Below are positions 58,333-64,000 of a DNA stretch of 64,000 bases, one piece after another. Below the pieces are notes generated by a model. It was not told the origin of the DNA, did not search any database, and saw nothing but the letters and a program-made list of their open reading frames with translations. The stretch's first letter is position 1. Each line of letters begins with the position of its first letter. A program made the position numbers and the translations under genes. The DNA lies in contig PCDI01000011.1 in NCBI GenBank assembly GCA_002778195.1, positions 965,763 through 1,029,762 on the forward strand, in the 5' to 3' direction. The stretch comes from Raffaelea ambrosiae (lineage: Eukaryota > Ascomycota > Sordariomycetes > Ophiostomatales > Ophiostomataceae).

Positions 58333-61100
58333 AAAAACAAAAAACTTGAACGACACTTTTAAACATACAAGCATGCACATACATACGACCACCTTTTACG
58401 ACCTTGCTTGCTTCGTCTTGGCCCTGGCGAAGCAATTTCACCTTTTATTCTTCTCAGCTGTACATCTTTACCACGATTACCCTTTTTTTCTAATGGCTTT
58501 TCCCCTTCTACATTTTTATATGTCTGCTCTATTCGTCTGCTGTTCTATGCGAGCAAGCAAGCTTTGCCTATTCGATTTGGTTATGTTTCTGAATTCTCAT
58601 TACCACCACATTTGGAGTGTGTTTTTAGGCAAGGGGGAACACGATACGGAGCAACGGATCTGGTTCAAGACTTTTAATAGTCTTTGGGGGGTTTCTTGGG
58701 ATTTTTTTTGTATGGAGTTTTGGAGAACTTCAAGACCTGGGCGGTCCAAGCTGGCTATCTGGTATACATCAGCGGGAAGGGAGATAGACCAGCGACTGTT
58801 TTGTTTTTTTTTTTGGAAAAATTACTATTACTTTTTCTCATTTCACTGTCCTTCTCTCGTATTTGTGTGTGCTTATCTGTGACCTGTGCCTCATTTCGGT
58901 TCTTACGGTGATACATCTAGTGTGGTTTGGTGTACCTTGACATCACGCTCAGGAAAGGACTGGCTTGGAAAGGGAGGGGAGGACGAAGAAAGGGGGCGAG
59001 AGACCCGGACCCTGTTTGTTTTGTTGAGGGTTTTGTTCTTGGCCCCTATTTGGGGCTCTTGCTTCTGGTTCGTTTCAACGCCTTCTTGTTTGGAAAACAT
59101 GAACGCATTGGCGAGCGGGTTCCTGCGGTTTTCTGCGGTTTGCCTTTATTTTCTTTTGACCTGCTAGTCAACGATGACGTTACGTGGTTTTTCTTTTTCT
59201 TTTTTTTATTCGGAAGGAGAAAAAAAAAGGCCAATGACTCTTGACTTGTTATTTTCTGATTATCCCACCATCTGATTATCCCTATGTCCAAGTGCCCGTT
59301 TTGCCTGCCTACCCTTAACTGGCCTTGTAAAGAGATCGTCATGCTCCCGATGACTGATTGCTACTGTTGCCCCCTGTGATTGGGATTCGAGCAACGGAGC
59401 CAACACGCACATAACTGACACGAGCAACGCTTCGATAGCAAGGCACCAAGGAATAAAGGGAGAAAGACAGAAAAAAAAGAAAAAAAAGAAAGAGGGCCCC
59501 CCCATTCCTTCCTTCCTACAGTAGACAGTAGACAGATGCAGGAGTAGATGCCAGCAGAACAGGCAGGTACGCAGCTAACATGCGGCAGGAAGAAGGAGGG
59601 ATAGGGACGCTGGTGGTGGAAGGGGGGGGGCACATTGGATGCCACCAGTCCAAGGCACTGAGTGTGACGTCGCCAACAGTGCAAAGAACAGAACAAAATA
59701 CAAAAAAAGGGAGCGGGAGGGCCACCACAACAAAGGGAGGGAGGGAGAGACGGAGAGGGAGAGAAAAAAAAGAGGCATTTTTCAAAATAAAATAAAAAAG
59801 ACTTCCCTAAACAACGGTCAAAACGATGCAAAATAAACCGAAGCGTACCTGCCTGCTCCTATGGTGTTTTCTTCTTGTTTCGTTACAGTTGTGGAAAGCG
59901 TTAGCTCAACATTTCTGACGCCTTCTCTACAGTTTTTTTTTTCTCTCTCTCTCTCTCTCCCTTGCCTTGGAGCCTTGGAGCTTGCATGTGTTTAGCATGC
60001 TTTGGCTCTTGGTTGGTGTGGGCAGAGAGGAAGGTCCGAGGGTTATACGCTCGCTGGTTTCGTAGAATCTCTTTTTTTCTCGGTCTCCGGCTTGTCCTTC
60101 TTCTTCTTCTTCTTTGGTCTTTCGCCCTATCTTGATGAAATTTGACGTCTCCATTCTTTCGGCATGTGCACACAAGGGATGAGCAGCAAACGGGGAAGAG
60201 GGAGACAACGGAAAAAAAGAGAGAGGCCTGAGAGAGGTGTGTGAGAGAGAGAGAGAAAGGAATATCCACTGCTGGGTGTTTCTCTTCGGTCCTAGCTTGT
60301 CCTGCAGAAGAGTCGAAAGGGAAACCACACAGCGCAAAAGAGAGGAACAGGAATAATGTGAAGGGGGGTGGGGGGGGTGTAAGCATGCTTGAGTGTGTGC
60401 GTGAATGCGTGCGTGCGTGCTTGGTGTGTGTGTGTGTGGTCCTCTTCGTGGCCCGTGGGACAACGAGAGAAGAAACCACCACCACAACGCACCACAACGC
60501 AAGGCACACGTATACACACATCACCGCCAGGCCTGGACTAAGAATTCGAAAAAAAAAAGACCAGCCAGGCACCCGGGAGAGGAACCGGCCCTTCTTCTTT
60601 TCTTTCCTGCGCGCGGCCTACTCAAAGGGTGGCCGAAATTGGTCGGTCTTTTGGTACGTTCCTGGCAGAACTGTTGTGCAATTTGATTTCTTTTTCGTTC
60701 CCTTGTTTGTCTCTCTTTTGTGGAAGATAAGATACACGCGCTTATCTCGAGTAAAAAAAAATAAAAATAAAAGAAGAGCACAAGTCTGAAAAAGAAAAGA
60801 GATGCGTGCTCTATCTGCTTTGCTTCGTGTTGCCTCCTAGTTTGTCACTACATACATGCAAAGCTGGACAACAGTAGGAAGAAGAAAGGTTTGATTGTAT
60901 TTTTTCCAAGGTGGGTTCATCATTACACTTACACGCTTCTTGACCTGGGCACGTTTATTACGGGTACACTTTTCTTGGACGATACAGAAAAAAGGAAAAG
61001 CCAAAGGGGAAACAAAAAGAGTGTGTGCGAGTGAAGGGGAAGAGACACACACTAGCCAACGGATTACCACAGGGGTTTTCTAGGTAGGTGTGGGTGGGCG
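58333..61100. other. Gene-free region downstream of the Myb gene
   Basis: No further gene is recognised. The first few hundred bases are probably the Myb 3' untranslated region (AT-rich, 58330-58900). After that come A/G-rich and T/C-rich blocks such as GA-rich 59455-59500, GGGAGGGAGAG at 59735-59775, TC repeats at 59941-59960 and a GT repeat at 60421-60440. The dispersed words are absent. Confidence 0.5.
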
Positions 61101-64000
61101 TGCGCAAAAACGCAACGCTATGGTCCGCCTCTCGCCGCCGCCGCCGCCGCTGGCGCCCTCTCTTCCCTACGAGAGTATCGTACACCGTCACTACGAGTAC
61201 GTGTCTGGTGGTCCTCTCTTTGCCCGTTTCTCTCTGGCGTCTTTGCTCTGGGTCTTTTCGCTTGCATCTCTCGCCTGGCGGTTCTTTCCCCCCTCGTCGT
61301 TGGGGGCAGGAATGTGGACATGTTCGGCATTTTGTCAGGGGCTGCTTTCTTTTTTTTCTTTTTTTTCGGGGCGAGTGCTACGGGTGATAGCATGGCCTAG
61401 TTGGTAGTTACGAGGCACTAGATAGACTACTAAGTATGTAGCATTGCAGTTCTGTATATTTCGGCTGCTGTTCTTTTTCTGCACAATATATTTTTGTTTT
61501 TTTTTGCTTCTTCTTCGTCGTGTCCGTGGCACCTCTCAGCCCGGATCTTCTAACCGAGGACTTGGCCAAATTGGCAGTGCGCAAAGATACGCTTTTTTTG
61601 GTTCTTTCTGTCTGCGAGAAGACGCATCGCCGTGGCCCTCCTCTGCCGGGCTTTGCTTGGGGGGTCTTTCCTCGTCCACAGTGGCTTGTTGCTCATTCCC
61701 TTTGTTTTTTTTCTCTCTGGCTGGCGGGAGAGTGCAAAAAAGGGGAGGCGTGCTAGTGACAGACCCCCGTGCGACGGCTCTCCAATCGTTCCTTTTTGCT
61801 CCTTCTTTTCCCTCTTGGAGGAGCTTCCTCTAGTTCCTCTAGTATTTTGGATTTTGCGAGCAGTCATATTTCGTATTTGACAGACCCCATCTTCCATCTT
61901 CGCTTCGGCGGCTATCCTTCGGTACTCGTCCCTATTGCTCCCCTTGCTTCCTTTTTATTTTCTTTTTTCCTTGTCTTGTGTCTGCTCTGCCTCGTGTCGA
62001 TCGCCACCTCTCATTGCCTTTTTGTATTTTGGTATTATTTGTTTCTCCTTCGACCTCTGGCCCAAGGTCCAGAGAAGACACTGTGATGGTTGGTGTCCAG
62101 CACAGTTCACGGACCGTCCACAGCCATCATGGCCGCAGTCGATGGTGCCGATCCCGCAGCTGCGTGACTGAGAGACTTCATCATCACATCACCACCGTAC
62201 AGACTAAAAACGAAGCTGGGCACTATGTAGTTCTGACAGACGTTTATTTTCTTGGTTGGTCGCTCTCCCTCCCTCCCTTCCTCTCCCTCCCCCTTGCTTG
62301 TCTGTCGTTCTTGTAGGTGCATATCTCTGGCGGGAGTTGTGCACACTAAGCGGGCCAACAACGGGGGTGTTGATGATGGGCTGCGTAAGTACATAGTTCA
62401 TTACATACTGCACTGTAGTTACCTAATGCGTAGTGGCAGGCGAATAAGGCACCAAGAACACCCACACTGGAAAGAGCTAGCGTACCCAAGCAGCAGGTGC
62501 AATGCTGGGACACTACAGCGGGAGATGCTCGTCCCGACGACTGGGACGACTGGGACTGGCGCGCGTCCAGAAATTAAAAAAAGATGGGGGCGTGTTGCGG
62601 ATAGATACATATTTGGCGTCAGCCCGCGCTAGCACGAATGTAGGACGTATTTTTTTATTTTTGTTTATTTCATCCATGATTCTTTAGTCTCCCTCCTCCC
62701 CCCAAACACACAGACAACACACCGAAAGCGCACGGCCCCTCTTTCCCCAACGGCAAGCAGACCCACTCGCACCTGGAAATCGGCGACCTCGCGACGGGCT
62801 GCGTATGGACGGACGCTGTCTGGGGCGCGCATCCTCTTTTGACGGTTTTCGGTGTGCTTTTTGTGTGTGGACCGTGCACGATCGACTTACACCCCTTTGT
62901 GGCCAATGGGGGTGCGGGGGGGGGCACTGGCCAGATGCCAGAGGGCACGGAAGGCCTGAAAGCACCACTAAATGAACTGCACACAGAGCCCATCGCTCCT
63001 TCCCCATGCACCCATGCACCAAACGGGGCATGTTCTCCAGGCAGGTTCGACATGCGCATGTAGCCGCCTCCTTCCTGGTGCTGAGTTGTTAGTGCACGAG
63101 TTGGATCGTTCGTTCCTGTGTGCGGCCTGTGCTACGAGTCTGAAGAGAATGCAAACCACGCCATGGCAAGGAATGGTCGATCGTACTGGTGCACCGCTTT
63201 CTTTGTGCTCCCACCGTCGTCCTCGTCTCGTCTATTCCTGCCGTTCTGCTCGCGAAGACGACGCAGAGAACAGAACCCGCATTACGGACAGAGGCAGCCA
63301 TGCTGGTATGCAGGTATACATACGCGTACATGGCACGCACACTTGCAGGCATGGCTACAGGCTTTCCGACTTGCAAGCAGTAGTTCGTTGATAACTCGGT
63401 GCGGCCTCTTCGTTCTTCCCCCCCCCCCGTCGGCCTTGCCTCGCCGTGCATGCAGAAACGGCGTTGCACGACATGGGAAATCCAATCCTACAGTGCATCC
63501 CACATGTATCTCCTCGTTCGGGAGAGCTTCAAAGTGGCTGCGAGTGATCTTGACTACCAGCACTCTATCTTGTCTTCCCCGATCGTGCACATGCTCTGGG
63601 TGTCTCAGTCTCCTCTTGGGCTTCGCCTTCGTCCGTCGTCTACACAGCACTGGCATTCCCCAGATGACCGTGTTGTGTTGCCCTCTTCCTTCCTCTCTCC
63701 TCTCCCAACTCGCCGCACACCGTTCGGCCTCTCTTCTTCAGTAGTATTCTCGTGCTGCATCTGGGTGCATCTGGGTGCATCTGAGTGCATCTGGGCTGCA
63801 TCTGGGCTGCATCTCAACTGCATCTCAGCTGCATTCTCCACTGCATCTTGTGCGCCCTGCTTGAACGGTACACATGTGCACTTGCATTCCACCACCAGTG
63901 GAACGGGGGAATGGGAACGCCACACGACCGCCCGCCACATCCAGCACCCGAGAGAGCACGCAACTAGTATGCACTCGAGCATGCACTCACGTCTGTACTC
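61101..64000. other. Gene-free right end
   Basis: No gene is recognised. There is a CCG repeat at 61135-61150, one TACGAGTA word at 61192, a T-rich stretch at 61490-61510, a C/T-rich segment 61900-62080, C tract 63417-63428, and a minisatellite of 10/11-bp units at 63755-63848. A gene could begin beyond the right edge. Confidence 0.5.
63755..63848. repeat. 10/11-bp minisatellite (TGCATCTGGG)
   Basis: Eight or nine tandem units; the first three or four are 10 bp (TGCATCTGGG) and later ones 11 bp (CTGCATCTGGG, CTGCATCTCAA). Confidence 0.85.

Overview
The window looks like nuclear DNA of a filamentous ascomycete, most likely Sordariomycetes-like. The support is spliceosomal introns with fungal branch points (CTAAC, CTGAC), a homoisocitrate dehydrogenase of the fungal alpha-aminoadipate lysine pathway, an R2R3 Myb protein of the FlbD/RCA-1 type, and a fungal NCBP3-type cap-binding protein. 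I cannot name genus or species from sequence alone.

Only four protein genes are convincing. Three lie together at 11.7-19.5 kb. (1) 11744-13468 (+) encodes a Cys/His-cluster plus coiled-coil protein of unknown function; its reading frame stays open for 98 more codons beyond a single TAA. (2) 14882-16065 (-) is lys12, homoisocitrate dehydrogenase, with a 28-nt first coding exon and one intron. It converges with gene 1 and diverges from gene 3. (3) 17343-19527 (+) is an NCBP3-like mRNA cap-binding/export factor with an intron after codon 42 and a series of [KR]ELFP motifs. The fourth gene, 56932-58332 (+), is the R2R3 Myb regulator. It sits after about 37 kb with no recognisable gene.

The rest (1-11.7 kb, 19.5-56.9 kb, 58.3-64 kb) is gene-free as far as I can see. 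It is rich in homopolymer G/C/A tracts (up to 30 G), microsatellites and 9-14-bp minisatellites. The most striking non-coding signal is two short words, TACGAGTA and TACATAGTA with their complements. I found them at least 28 and 18 times, in 3.8-9.1 kb, 28.4-53.1 kb and at 61.2 kb; I saw none in 9.2-28.3 kb or in 53.2-61.1 kb, the stretches that hold all four genes. Several copies pair into small perfect hairpins. I saw no tRNA, rRNA, CRISPR array or transposase.

The genes do not form a pathway together: one is lysine biosynthesis, one nuclear RNA metabolism, one developmental transcription control, and one is unknown. The long C/T-rich leaders before 11744 and 56932 are typical of fungal regulatory genes.
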